Of a stretch of DNA of 64,000 bases, positions 11,098-22,613 are shown piece after piece. Numbering within the stretch: the first letter of the stretch is position 1; every line of letters begins with the position of its first letter. The stretch is from Grammothele lineata. Taxonomy: Eukaryota > Basidiomycota > Agaricomycetes > Polyporales > Polyporaceae. The notes beneath the pieces were generated by a model, which was given only the letters and a program-made list of their open reading frames with translations, searched no databases and had not been told where the DNA came from. The position numbers were made by a program, and so were the translations under genes. Where the stretch lies: positions 124,001 through 188,000 of the forward strand of contig NDFF03000402.1 in NCBI GenBank assembly GCA_002150815.3. Direction: 5' to 3'.

Positions 11098-12697
11098 ATA
11101 CCGCGCCCGTCGTGTTTTGTGCCGTGGGTGGTGAAGAAAAGCGTGCCGATACGAAGGCGCACCATCCGTCTCCTGACCCTCGCCGTAAGACGTTGAGTAT
11201 CAGCCGGCGCCGCCCATTCTACACACCCACGCCTCATCTATCCCGTCCCACTGGCCGCTCCCCCTGTATCTTCGCCGATCCCCCGCGTTTTCTGGTATTG
11301 CCCGGATCCCGCGGACGATTATCGGCTGTCCCCACACTGTTATATCATACCTATCCCTCATATCCGCCGTCTCCCTTCCATCTATGGCGCTCGTATAGGC
11401 GGGCCGCCGCGCATGCATCTCTCCCCATCTCAGGACACTGTAATCTTGTCGCAATCTTGTTTCACCACGCACCCGTCCCCGGCCTCGTCCAATGCATCGT
11501 TTCCGTTTGCATCGTCCCTTGCAGCCCCCACGTCCCCACACGTACGACCGACCGCACGACCGCCGCCTACGACGTGACGAACGTACGACTTGCCCCTGGC
11601 CCTTGTTGTGTTCATTGCCCTCCCCGTCTCCGTGTCCCGTCCCTACGACTCGACGCGCCGATGTTATACTTGATTACGCCCGCCCCGCCTCCATTCGGGC
11701 CCCGGCGTCGACCCCACCCCAATGTGCCCTGAGCTTGTTTCTTCTCTCCCCTGTCTCTCCACCTCTGTAACGACTAGACATGCACTCCTCTCCCCCGGCC
11801 TGATCTCTCCCCATCTCTGTCTTGCTGTCTTAGCGTTGTTGTTGCTTTCACCCCCACCCCTACGACCCCACAGGAGCATCACGACTCGCGAACGGCCACC
11901 CCCTACCCCTCCACCTTGCCTTTTGTGTGTGTAGTCTCGCACCCCGGGTCGGCTTGATCGTCGGCCCCTCTACTTACTGACTCGACTCGATTGTTTGGCT
12001 GACGTACGACTCGCTCCCCCCTTTTACGACCTTTTACGAGAAAAGCCCGCCCCGGCGGGCGGGTTAGTCGCTTGGCTGTGTACAATGTGCTACGTACGCT
12101 CCTACCGCTACGGTACGGTACACGGTACGGTACATGGCCCGGCTCGTGATGTACATACATACGCACTCGCATACGTACTCGGCACGCGTCCCTCGTGCGC
12201 GCGAAGTCGAGACCCGAGACCGGAGAATCGATGGTGATGGCGCGGTTTTGTGGCGCACGTTGAAAGAACACCCTGGAATGCCTTGTCTCGTTTCGTCTGA
12301 CCCATCCTCGACCCGAGGGCGTACTTGCAGCCAAGGAGATGCTAGCCGGGCCGCGCGCAGACCACGCCCCCGAAGCCCGAATCACTCCTGGCTGCCTCGT
12401 GCAGCCCGTGCAGTCCGTGGAGGTAGGTAGATCGGCGTGCGCCGTAGGTGATCCGGCTATTCGTAGGTCGCCCGCCGAGAAGCCCGCCGCTCTGAGCCCG
12501 CTGTGCCACCTTGCGACCAGGGGCTCCCGAGGACATGCGGGTCCCAGACGCAAGCTCGGACCGGCTCTCGGAAAGGCATAATGGCGGGGACAGGAGGCAT
12601 AGGCAGGACAGGGCAGGGTGTCGAAAGACGACGGGCCGCGCCGCGGTTGACGGACGACGCGTCCCGTGAACGCGTCTCGACGCCGCTGCCTCTGTCT
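11098..12697. other. Intergenic spacer between convergent genes
   Basis: About 1.6 kb of C-rich 3'-flanking sequence with no convincing gene. It includes a short tandem repeat in which the 12-mer ACGGTACGGTAC occurs twice at 12110-12133. Two further ACGCGT sites lie at about 12657-12675, next to the capping-enzyme stop. Confidence 0.5.
12110..12133. repeat. Short tandem repeat, two 12-bp units
   Basis: Two consecutive copies of ACGGTACGGTAC in the spacer downstream of the capping-enzyme gene. No function is evident. Confidence 0.6.
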
Positions 12698-14696
12698 TCA
12701 CCTGTACATGCCCCCCATCATGGCCGGCCCGGTGACCTTGCTCCACGGAGACGGCGCGAGGCGCGAATACCGCTGCTCGACACGCGGGGCGGGGGGCTGC
12801 TGGTGTTGGTGCTGGTGTTGGGGTGGGGGCGGACGCGCCGCGGCGGCGAATGGGCCCTGGTGCGAGGACGGCGGCGCGGGCGGCATGCTCACGGGCTTGG
12901 GGGGCAGGAGGTGCGCCTTGGGGGGCGGGCCGGGCGGCTGGCCGTGCCGCGCCTTCCAGCTGTTCCGGATGGCGAGCGAGCGCGCGAGGAGCTGCGAAAA
13001 GGATAAGTGGATAGATGGGTCAGCGAACTGCGCGAGAGCTATGACGAGTGGGAGAGGGACGTACCACATCCTTCTCGACACCATCTGCAATGCTCTTGAT
13101 GATATTCTCCACGACAGACTTGTGGTTCCCATTCGGCTTGTCGTTGCGGAAGCGCATCATGCGCCAATGTTCGCCTTCGATATCCCAGTGGACCTCCACA
13201 AGGCGTTCGTCGAGTTGCTCCTGCTTGTCCTTCATCCTAAGGGACGCTCCAGACATCAGTCCAGTCCACCCAAGGAGCAGTATCAAAGGCTTACCTTTCC
13301 CACTCGTCGTCGGTGACATACATCACGTCATAAAACTCGTACCGCGCCTGACCATGGTTGTCACCACACCATACGTGTAGCTCGAATATGGGCTTCGTCT
13401 GGAAGTCGGGTACGGTAGGCTTCCCTGGCGTGGGCGCAAACCGCAGCACAAGCTTGAAATCAATGGAATTCTCCGAGGGTGGCTTCCATTTCAATCTGAG
13501 AATAAGCATTTCCGCGCGGAGTGGAGCGTTTCGGTGAGAAGGCCGCCATCAGTTAACCGTACACAAAAGAAAAAGCGAGCGAGGGAACGCACATGTTCTG
13601 ATCCGTGCCGGGCGAGTAGGATGTGTTCACACATGTGTAAATGAGCCCATCATTTCCGTGCTGTAGCGAAGGGATGTCGATGTTGAACACATCTTCGACG
13701 CGGTACGAGACCTTGACGTCCTTGACCTTGAACCTGCCCTCACGGGAAAGACCGGTGCGCGCCGTCAGCTCGCGTGCATTGATGGACTACGCACAGCAGG
13801 CCACGCACTCAAAAGGCTGATTGTGTGCCATGTGCGGATGGTCGCGCATCATCTGCTGGTATGGCTTATACATCCATTGCTGTAAACGCTGCAACGAACA
13901 AGGTGCGTGTCAACTGCGCTGGCCCCGCAGCGAAATGGTATCCTCGTTGGGGATCACGTACCCCGTAGCGCTTATCCAAAGGGCGGGACATGACGTGCTG
14001 GTCGTCGACGACTAGGCAATCGAAAGCTAGATAACGCAGAGTTTCCTGTATCAACAGACAGACGGATAGGCGGCGGGCACAACTCGGTCAGCATAACGGA
14101 CAGAACGGAAAGCATGCAGCCACAAACTTGGTGCGTGCGACGATCAATATCCATGACGAGCTCTCCGTCGACAATAGAGCTGCGTAAGGGCATGCGAGGG
14201 TCTTCGTGGTGCGGGAAATATAGACCGTTGAGCTGCCGATAGGTATTGTGGCGGTCGATCTGTGCGCGCACGACCAAGATTAAGCATTCTCGCGCGCGAC
14301 ATGCGCGAACACAATGCTCACCAGATACGCCATCTGGTCTCCTGAGGGGTCCGTCTGAACGAGGAGGAGGACGCGAATGCCGTCAGACTTCTCGGCGACC
14401 CAGAAGCTACCAAATACGCCACAATTATAACGTCGTACGCGCAAGGGACAAACGACGCAAGACGCACTCTTCCTTTTCCAGCTTGTCCAAGTCCTTTGCA
14501 GCGAAGCTGACTGGTTGTCCGCCAGGAAACCTGTATGCGAAGTAGCGTGAGGATATAATCCGTTGGATAACGAGACTGGCGCCACATACCGCTCATTGTC
14601 CAAATGACAGAGCGTGGCCACTGTCCTCTTCAACCAACGTTCTTGGTCAGAATGTGGGGGCACAAGCATGCCGGGTAGTTCAGGTATTGGAGACAT
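12698..14696 (-). CDS. CEG1: mRNA capping enzyme, GTP:RNA guanylyltransferase
   Basis: Ten exons (14696-14590, 14530-14468, 14406-14322, 14259-14128, 14045-13962, 13888-13809, 13733-13593, 13495-13295, 13236-13065, 12991-12698) encode 452 residues with consistent phase. The enzyme transfers GMP to the 5' diphosphate end of nascent RNA polymerase II transcripts. The nucleotidyl-lysine motif is EKSDGIR, a KxDG motif like EKTDG in yeast. It is followed by the further family motifs IVDGELVMD, LAFDCLVVD, DGLIYT, LKWKP and the motif V/OB-fold region RMMRFRNDKPNGNH. The last 75 residues are a Pro/His/Gln-rich tail, probably disordered. The start at MSPIPELPG is the first ATG in frame. An hAT-like element ends 186 bp upstream of it. 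Identification is secure. Confidence 0.95.
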
Positions 14697-14881
14697 GCGG
14701 GACGGTTGGAAGGTGGTGGTGGCGGAGGAGAAGAGCAAGACCGACTTAGCAGGCAAAGGGCCTAGCGGCGGTCATAAACACGCATCCGCCTAAACCGGCC
14801 CACACGCTGTGACCACGCGCACGTGATCCTCGGCGGAGGACACGTCACAACAGTGACTTCTCCCCAGTCGGGTCCGGGTGC

Positions 14882-15745
14882 TAGTGATGCGCAGACTTGA
14901 CTTAACGTGACCTGACATGACTTCGTGCGACTTGATCCGAGTCAAAAGTCAAGTCACGGCTTGCAAATTGACTTGACCGGTCTAAGTGACGCCCAAGTGA
15001 CGCGAAGTGACTTGAGTCACGACTTGAGTACCCAAAACGGTAGGAGCCCCCCTCACACACTCACCGCCGCTCCAGACGATGAGAACAGAGCGGGGACGAT
15101 AGCCTAAGGCTACTGACTACTTCAGACCTCACACGAATACAAGCTACAGCACACAGCGAGCGAGGAGAAGCTGCCCAAGCATTAAAAGTAATGAGCGCCA
15201 AGAAGATTATTGAACGTTCTTATTCAGTAAGTAGTGAATAATTAATTGGCTAGTATCAAGTTGTATGTGCCACTTCTATTATAGACCATTGAATTATTTC
15301 GAACATGCTTTCGAGCGGACTACAGAAGAACAAGAAGGATAGATTGTGAGATCATGCAACGAAAATCAGTCTTCTCAATACAAGTTCGCAAAGTCCTTGT
15401 CACCTTGCCTGCAGTACACTGTTGGCGATGCACGAGCAATCGGGACCCATTCGTGACGTGTGAAAATATTTCCACAAGTTCCTCGTGCCGTGACATGTCG
15501 TAGTGGGTTTGAATAGCGCACAGAAGCAGCTCCACGACCGTCTCCTAGTCGCGGTCGAAGTGCGAGGTAATTAGCGCCCAGGGGTGCGGAAGTCGTTAGC
15601 GACTTCGGCTTGACGTGAGCCGACTTTGACGCCAAGTGACGTGCTCTCGGGTGACGTGGGCTGAGGTCACAAAATCAAGTCGACTTCAAGTTGTGTGACC
15701 TCAAGTCACAAAGTCGTGACTTGAAGTCGCGTCTGCGCAACACTA
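14882..15745. mobile_element. hAT-like non-autonomous DNA element with inverted ends
   Basis: The left end reads TAGTGATGCGCAGAC and the reverse complement of the right end reads TAGTGTTGCGCAGAC, 14 of 15 identical. Both ends carry many copies of GACTTGA/CAAGTGAC-type words in both orientations: about 14890-15030 on the left and 15600-15728 on the right. Such subterminal motif arrays bind transposase in hAT elements, whose ends commonly start with a/tAGTGTTGC. The 0.6-kb interior is more AT-rich and has no transposase frame, so the copy looks non-autonomous. I could not find a matching 8-bp target duplication in the flanks, so it may be old or one boundary may be slightly off. Confidence 0.6.
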
Positions 15746-16678
15746 ATTGCCACCACATCACCTGTGCAACTTCATCCGATCGCCCAACATCTAGACCCCC
15801 GACATTCCTACTTGATCTATTACATGGGTCAGTGTACAGAACTGTCAGTCAGTTTGTGCCGCTGTCCAATGTGGAATTCCTGTGGTATGCGGAGAACTCC
15901 ATGACCGGAGGCGGCTCGGGTCTGTGCGCGCCTGATTCAAGATAGCCGAGCGAGGCTATGAAGGGCTCCGAGCTCCCTGGAACCACAATCATCCTAACAA
16001 GCTTGGGCCCCTTGAGCTGTGCTTCGGTTGTGTTAAGGGTTTCAGCAACTCGTCTGGCGACTCTGGGATGGTAGCGCTTCGCGACTCTGGCAGTCCTTGG
16101 CAAATACATGTCGCTCCGCCGAGCTCGGAGCATCGAACTCGAAGGCGATTGCGATACGATCCCCTTGGGACTCGGAAGTTCATCGGGTTGATCAGGCTTA
16201 CCCCAACGTCTTCAGGTAGGTCTTTTATACCTACCATTTCAGCACCTACAACAGAGAGTACGACAGTTAGCTCCGCCAGGTGTATACTACCCCCAATCTC
16301 CATCATCTGTGCTGCCACGAGACACAGCTGGCTGCCCCGTGGACACTAGTGCTGATTTGACACGGGTTTGAGTGTGCCTCACAACCCTTGTATGACATAC
16401 GTCTTCACCATGTAGCTCAAATCTCAGCTGTCTATGTCATATGGCTCTTGAATGTCTAAGACCTCTGCACACCACTGTCGAAGGTTCCGATATGCACTGG
16501 CATCCTATGCTCCGGTCATGCTATACAACTTGAACAGTCTCCTGACCTTCATGCCCGAGTGTCTGCGCTTCGGTAATACTGTGCATGGTTCACAGCCTGG
16601 TCTAGAATATTCTGAGCCTCTCATCCCTCCCCTCCTTTCGTCCATGCCATAGCGATATGCATTCCCCCATCCAAAAGT
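15746..16678. other. Unresolved stretch, possible gene remnant on the minus strand
   Basis: Open minus-strand pieces occur at 16133-15849 (containing VRMIVVPGSSEPFIASLGYLES) and near 16250 (GAEMVGIKDLPEDVG), with donor- and acceptor-like sites between them. I could not join them into one model with a start codon. They may be exons of a small orphan gene or a decayed copy of one. Confidence 0.25.
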
Positions 16679-17545
16679 TCACTTAGCTGCCTCCTTATCC
16701 TCCTCCCCCTCCCCCTCCTCCTCATCCTTATCATCTGGATGGTTCTGCCGCCCTTTCTTGGACTTGTCTACGATAGGCTTACGGATCTGTGACTTTCCCT
16801 CCTTGACCTTCTCACTTGGATTTATGTTCTTCCCTTTGGGGAAGTATTCATCATCCGAGTCAGAGCTGTATGTAACCCCTGCATGAGCCGAATGTTATCT
16901 ATCTTGATCAGCCTTTCGAACACACCTAAGGCCCTCATTGATAGGGACGGTCCTGGGGTGGCAAAGACCATGCGTCAGCCTCACGACTTGAAACTTCCTG
17001 GACTAAGTGCTTGGCCTTACTGAGTTGCCTTAGTTTCGATGATGGCGAGTACTGTCTCGCCATTAGCCTCGCCAACGACCATTTCACAGTTTGTCACGGT
17101 TATTTCTGCGAGTATCGAGTCTTGAGAGCTAGAGGACGGCGCATTAGCTGGTCCACAGATGCAGGTCTTGAACAACACAAGGGTTGAGCTTCCGAGACGG
17201 TGTGCTCACGTCTGCATGGTGAGTTCTACCTCAGACATCGTGACCGAGTCAATATTGACCGTCTTGTCGTCGTGCTCGACGTCGTTTGAATGGGATGCGG
17301 TTGCGTCGTTAGGGGTGGGGGCCTCCACGGGGGAGTCTGCATGCGGCTGCATGCTACTCCGGATCCTGGAGCTCAAAATGGATGGGGCTTGGACAGGCGT
17401 ATGAGGATCCAGATACCAGTGGGAAGGTATGGCGAGTAGTGAATTCCTGCTGACATTTAATAGGCGATCCGAATACTCTGTACGGCACAGTCGTTTGTCC
17501 CGTGCCGTGCATAGGAGTACGGGCACTGCCGGGCGCCTTCGCCAT
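16679..17545 (-). CDS. Orphan protein with an ETK-type strand and acidic C-terminus
   Basis: A five-exon model (17545-17417, 17346-17210, 17128-17021, 16952-16926, 16865-16679) keeps phase throughout and gives 195 residues. Dropping the 27-nt exon also keeps phase. The N-terminus contains VPYRVFGSPIKC. The middle reads EITVTNCEMVVGEANGETVLAIIETKATQ in its essentials, split over the junction. The C-terminus has SDSDDEYFPKGKNINP, a Lys-rich part and an acidic run before EAAK. The hydrophobic strand ending in ETK resembles the E-x-K half of PD-(D/E)XK nuclease-like folds, but no partner Asp is certain, so this is weak. Some splice sites are ordinary rather than strong, and the gene could be a shortened family member. 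Confidence 0.45.
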
Positions 17546-18580
17546 GGACAGCTGCCAAAGAAAGAATTGACCAACACTCGACCAACACTCGCTTTACATA
17601 GTGCGCGCCTGCCTAGCGGATATGGTCTACTGCTGTAGTGTTCTATAAAATAGATTGTTAGTTACTGTGTGTTTACTGGCTGCGGATCGTCACTCACGAC
17701 GTGGAAACTTCGACATGCGCCGTACTACTACGGAAGGAGATAGAATCCTGGCAGATGCACCCTCCTCAGTGACGTTGAGGCCCGTTGCGGACAAGGTGAG
17801 AAGTGTGAGGGCCACAATGTTGGCGAGGGATCCGATTCATGGCGCGGCTGGCCGGAACCGCCTCCCGTTATCATCACACGTCCCGCGACCGTAGCGCTAC
17901 TCAGCATCGCAATGACCCCCAACACGCAAGTAGCATCCACATTACGCGCACTGAGAATAGGCGGACATGGAAGCGATGACATGTACAGAACTCGCATTGA
18001 CAAACGGCGGGGCGCGCATTCATGTGTGGCAGCGACTTGAAGATGGGAATATTTTTGTATTCTGAGGCCCAGCGCAAAGTGACATATGATGTGTCATTCC
18101 GTAGTATTAGTTCCTCGTTGGAATAATTCTAACAGTGACTAGAGAGCGTCCGAAATCGGGGCCCCGCCTACCCGGCTGCCAAACGGTTTCCAGGTTAACA
18201 GGGGTTGGCACTGGATGCTCAGTAGGCACAACCCGGGCTTCGGTATGGTTAGCCTACTAGCATCCCGAGCCGGAGGGCTGTCACTCGCCGTATTCTGACA
18301 ACTATTGCCAATGCCCGGGAGGGCGATGCCAGGATAGAGGATCTGCTCAAGATTGGTTCCTTGCAATAGCGGTCCGTTACATTTCCGATCCGAGAAAATA
18401 CATGCACTCAGCCCAGGGTATTAGATTACGGATACGCTATAGTAGGTGAGAAGAGAACTTTGCGTGATTCTACCCTGGCAAGTCCTTAAGTTCCCAAGTG
18501 AAATCCGTAGGACGATTCAGTGTCTGTCTGTCATAGCCTGTTCGCCGCTGTGTTATCAGTATGACACCCCAGCTCATGCA
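17546..18580. other. Spacer, nothing recognised
   Basis: About 1 kb without a supported gene. An 11-bp word (ACCAACACTCG) is tandemly duplicated at about 17570-17591, just upstream of the orphan gene start. Confidence 0.45.
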
Positions 18581-19380
18581 CTAGTAGGGCTTGTTGACAA
18601 CTGGCTTCGGTTTCGGCTTCGTCGACCCAGTGTCGGAGGGCCGTGTGTGCGGCCCGCGTGGAATCCAACCGTCTTCGTCCCCATCGTCCTCAACTATCTT
18701 GAGGACGCCGCCGCTAGCGTTGACGGCACGATCGCCGAATGTATCAACAATCAATGCTTCAGCTTCGGCGACTGGCTGAACACTACCATATATGTTTAGA
18801 GTATTAGAGACCTGATCATTTCGTTCGGATGCATGATGAACAGCGTACGCACAAGCTTGCATCTATGTCGCCCGAGAGGCTATATACGCGTCCATCGTCA
18901 ATCGAGCGCGCGTTGTAGACCAGCTTGCTTGTGCACATAATGGTAGCGACGGATGCGACCGGAGGCCCTTCAGCACGGAGGAGGGCATCGGGAGTCGTCC
19001 TACTAGAAACTTAGTGAAACCCTTCCTAGCCGTTGACATACTCACGAAGTGCGGATTTCATAGGATTTCCTCAATGGGACACACACTGCATCGGTGGAGG
19101 CAGATGTGACCTCGTCAATGGCCTCAGGTCGCGTTGGGAGGTTGGAGAGTGGGCGAGTCATCGTGTTGATAACGCAATTCACGGCTGTCCGGCCTATATA
19201 ACTCGTGACTCAGAAAGGCTCTATGGTGCAACTCCACGCATCGCAATTCGTAAACAGCTTGAGGCGTCGCTCACAGGGTGCATCGAGGACCGACGTCACC
19301 AATCCTATTGAGACGTCCTTCCGAGGGTGATGCAATGAAAGCACAGCAACGAGAATTAAGACCCACCACATGCGATGCAT
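18581..19380 (-). CDS. Orphan protein, possible signal anchor
   Basis: Four exons (19380-19275, 19193-19046, 19002-18853, 18782-18581) join in phase to give 201 residues and a stop. Every junction has a GTGAG or GTGCG donor and a TAG acceptor. A hydrophobic N-terminus (MWWVLILVAVLSL) could be a signal peptide or anchor. The rest is acidic and ordered in places: TRPLSNLPTRPEAIDEV, IMCTSKLVYNARSID, VYSLSGDIDASF, EALIVDTFGDRAVNASGG, then EDDGDEDGWIPRGP and a Pro/Lys tail ending VVNKPY. I do not know the family. Further upstream exons are possible, which would make the hydrophobic stretch internal. Confidence 0.5.
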
Positions 19381-20916
19381 ATACCTTATGTTTCCGACTC
19401 CAGAACAACACACTGGAAGATTTCCGAGGAATCGTGCGTATCGCTCCAGATACAGCCCTGTTTCGCATTGTTATAGTCGGGTCCGCGGCTGGTCCATGGG
19501 GCCGGGTTCGAGATATGAGAAGACAGTTCCACAGTGTGGGCGGGGGTCTAGATCGTTCTGCTGAGTGGACGCCAATGGGGCCCCTGGGCGTCCTAATACG
19601 CTCCCGGTAAGGCTTAGATTACCTATACTAGAGGTGAAACGAGACAAATGTCCTGGGGGAGACCACAATAAGCGAGTGGAAGGAGAAAGCGGAGCGACCG
19701 CAGAACTCACTACAGATGACAGCAGGACACGAGGCCGCGGTGCGGAGATTGGGTCCTGCACTGAGTAACGGGGCACGTTGAATCCACGAATAGACCAGAG
19801 CTAACTATGATCAAGGAATTTACATACCTCGATATGAGCACTGGCAGCTGCAGTGGAGAAATGTCGCCCGCTTTGTCCTCGCGACTGCCGTGTCGTACTA
19901 CACATAAGGTCCAATCACCGAGGTGTCCATACGAGCGACGTAGTCCACTTCAAGCAAATTTCCACTTGTCAATGACGTGAAATGGAAGAGGGGAAGAATA
20001 CAAGGGGGGAGACACTGATCCGCACGGTGTCGGAGTCGGATGTTGAACTTAGAGGGCAGGGACGCCCGCGGGAGAGTGACCGACGTCGTCAATCAACTTG
20101 TCGAGAACGCAGCATGCCATCAGCATCACCGCAAGCGAACGACCTTTCAGTCACGTGACCGTCGACAGGGACATCTCATTCCAGCCGAAGGAGGAGCTCG
20201 AGTGCGTCTCTCATTCAAGTTGCTTGCAAGCTTACAGTATCTCAATTATCTTCCGTCCGAATTTCGACGTTGTAGATACCACGTTCTTACTGTATGGTTA
20301 CCAGCGGATAAATATCCACGACGAACATCTTCTAGCTGGGACCAGTTTACGAAATTACCAACGAGGTAGGATGGTATGACCAGGACGCATGGTCATGAAG
20401 TTCGTTTACATTTCACAATGACAGTACTGAGTCCCACTGACGCCTTCAAGTATCCTACGCCATCCGCGTTTTGCGGCCAATCTACGACCTGCAACCTAAG
20501 ATCCGACATCCTGGGTCTATTTACCCTGGGGAGGGGTACTCTTGACGACCCCATTGCCCGACCTGACGGTGCCTGTGGTGGCACTAGGGCTGCCCTTGGG
20601 TTGGAACCAGCCATCATCGAGGTCCGAATCACTAGGATCCTCGTGTCGTGACTCGACCCTGCGAACATGATTGCGTCAGTATGATCGTATCGAATGGCCA
20701 GTTCTTGTAATCAAGAGTATCAGTTGATGGACAGGGGAAAACGCACTGAAGCGGAAGAGTAGTGGTTCTAGGGTACGATTTAGTGAACGATGAAGTTATA
20801 GAATATCATAAAAGAATATTTACGAGGACGATAACACACCAGCCGTCGGGTCGATACCCGCAGCAGAATCAAGGTAATCGCAGACGGGAGGGATGCAGGG
20901 TTCCGCGTCTAGACCC
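19381..20916. other. Spacer, nothing recognised
   Basis: About 1.5 kb between two minus-strand orphan loci. Only short frames without splice support are present on either strand. Confidence 0.4.
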
Positions 20917-21640
20917 TCAGAGAAGTCTTCGACAGGCCTGTTGAGATGTCAGAAGGCGCGCCACGGGGACCTGGATAACAGAAACGGCGCACGGCTGCGA
21001 CGGGGAACTCCATGTGGATGAACTTTGGCTGTGACAGCCTCCTCCAACGGAAAGGAGGTCGTTAGCCAAGGTAGGGTAGCCAATCGGAGTTGCATCCCTC
21101 TGTTCAAGAGGGAAGAGCGACGTCGACTCCCTCGAGCTCTGAGGGGCGAGCGCGGAGTCTTTGTCGTTCAAGGACATGTCCGGATGTAGATTCAATGGGA
21201 TGACAAGCCTTGTTCTTCATATATTTTTGGCAAAATACTGTAGACGGAATCCTAGGAAGGGGTGGCGTCCCGAACCACGAGGCGATGTCTCTGTGCACGT
21301 AACAGATGAAGAGATGGAATACTTAGTAGCCACCGCAATACCAAGGCGTGGTGGACATGAAACTCATATAGGAGTCCTTCGAGAAGCCTGATGATTTTCT
21401 CGAGTGTCTGCGAACCTCCGGAATGGGTCGGCACTTGTGGGGCGAGACGGCCGATGAGTGTCAGAAACGCCGGAAGGTCGAGATCCGATGAATATGGGAG
21501 CAGTGAGGCAGGGACGTCGAACGAGCGTCCTAGGGTGACGCGACGATCTGAGCAAGTACATCCGGAAGGTGACGACGGTACAGATACACTCCAGTGGGAA
21601 GAGATGCCGTACGTGAGCTCGTCCGAACGTCACTAGTGTT
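20917..21640 (-). CDS. Orphan gene, incomplete model
   Basis: A long open stretch without an ATG runs from about 21610 to 21320. It has clear coding character: HWSVSVPSSPSGC, SFDVPASLLPYSSDLDLPAF, LTLIGRLAPQVPTHSG, then LEKIIRLLEGLLYEFHVHHA. A GTGGCT donor and GTGCACAG acceptor (about 21323-21283) would lead to RDIASWFGTPPLP. The locus probably ends with the frame that stops at 20917 (SVIQVPVARLLTSQQA). I could not fix the 5' end: minus-strand pieces up to about 22360 may belong to it. The helical stretch around YEFHVHH looks like a folded domain, but I do not recognise it. It could be an intact orphan or a decaying gene. Confidence 0.3.
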
Positions 21641-22613
21641 ACATAGTCGACGTCTTGGAATGACCGCCATCTATGAATCTTACGGGGGTTCATTTGTCTC
21701 TGTTTGGCACGAGCGTCTTTCCCCCAAGCCCTAAGCATGCATGAGGCCAACAGTTCAACCTAAGCCATAGGCTCAATGTTAGCCTCCTTTAGAGTCGACC
21801 AGCCGAAGCGTAGCGACCGCGGTTCGTCGAGAAGGATGTATCTCTAGCAGTTACATAAGCGCCCAAAGGCACGCCTCAGCTATTTGCATTCTCAGAACCC
21901 AAACTCTCCTTCTCGACTCGGAGCACCGACTCACCGCATTGGGCCGATCGCACCAATTTGCCCGACGTAATGTCGCATGCACGCCTCGCGCTCGTGGGTA
22001 GATGTCCTTGTGCTGGCATCGGTGGAAGTACTCTAGACTCCAGTATGTGCCGAACAGCATAGTTATGAGTCACCGCTTTCACGCATCCGTTCGTCATATG
22101 TGGCAGTCTAGGCGTTCTATCAGATGCCTCGAGGGACCCCAGGAGAGGTGTATTAGAGTTCGTGTCGATGCACCGTGGCGCAGCATTGGCTCCACGCATG
22201 TTGCCTACCCTTCCGACGATGTAGTGCCTTCGCTGGGCTGTGGTCCTGGGGTCGTATGACTGATTCATCGCTTCTCAGGTACATGACGTTGTGGCGACGC
22301 TGTCCTTGGATGCCCAGCAAACGTCCGCCTCCTAGGATGCACAGGATCCATATCATAGAGAACTCAGAAGTACTGAATCAATTGTCAGCGTTACGTCGTC
22401 CAAGAGCGTCTAGGTGGTGTCCAGAGGCAAGCAGACTCACCGGGAGGTCCACACGGCGTTGGTTCTTTCAGCCTTCATTCATTTAGCTTCTAATCACCGC
22501 TCATCCGTCCATCTAGATATGGGCGCTCCCACCTTACAGATTGGTACAAAAGGTGAGCGCAACGAGCTCTAACGCATCCGTGGGTTCTGCCACTGTTCTC
22601 CCTTCGTCCCGAG

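Noticed and set aside
13787..13808. A 22-nt ultra-short intron in the capping-enzyme gene
   Set aside because: A normal 75-nt intron (13808-13734) with a CTGAC branch-like site and a GGCAG acceptor restores QPFEFKVKDVKVSY in frame.
17570..17591. Tandem 11-bp duplication as a regulatory repeat
   Set aside because: Only two units and no known motif; likely slippage.
18446..18799. 117-codon plus-strand frame
   Set aside because: It overlaps the better-supported minus-strand four-exon orphan and has no protein-like pattern.
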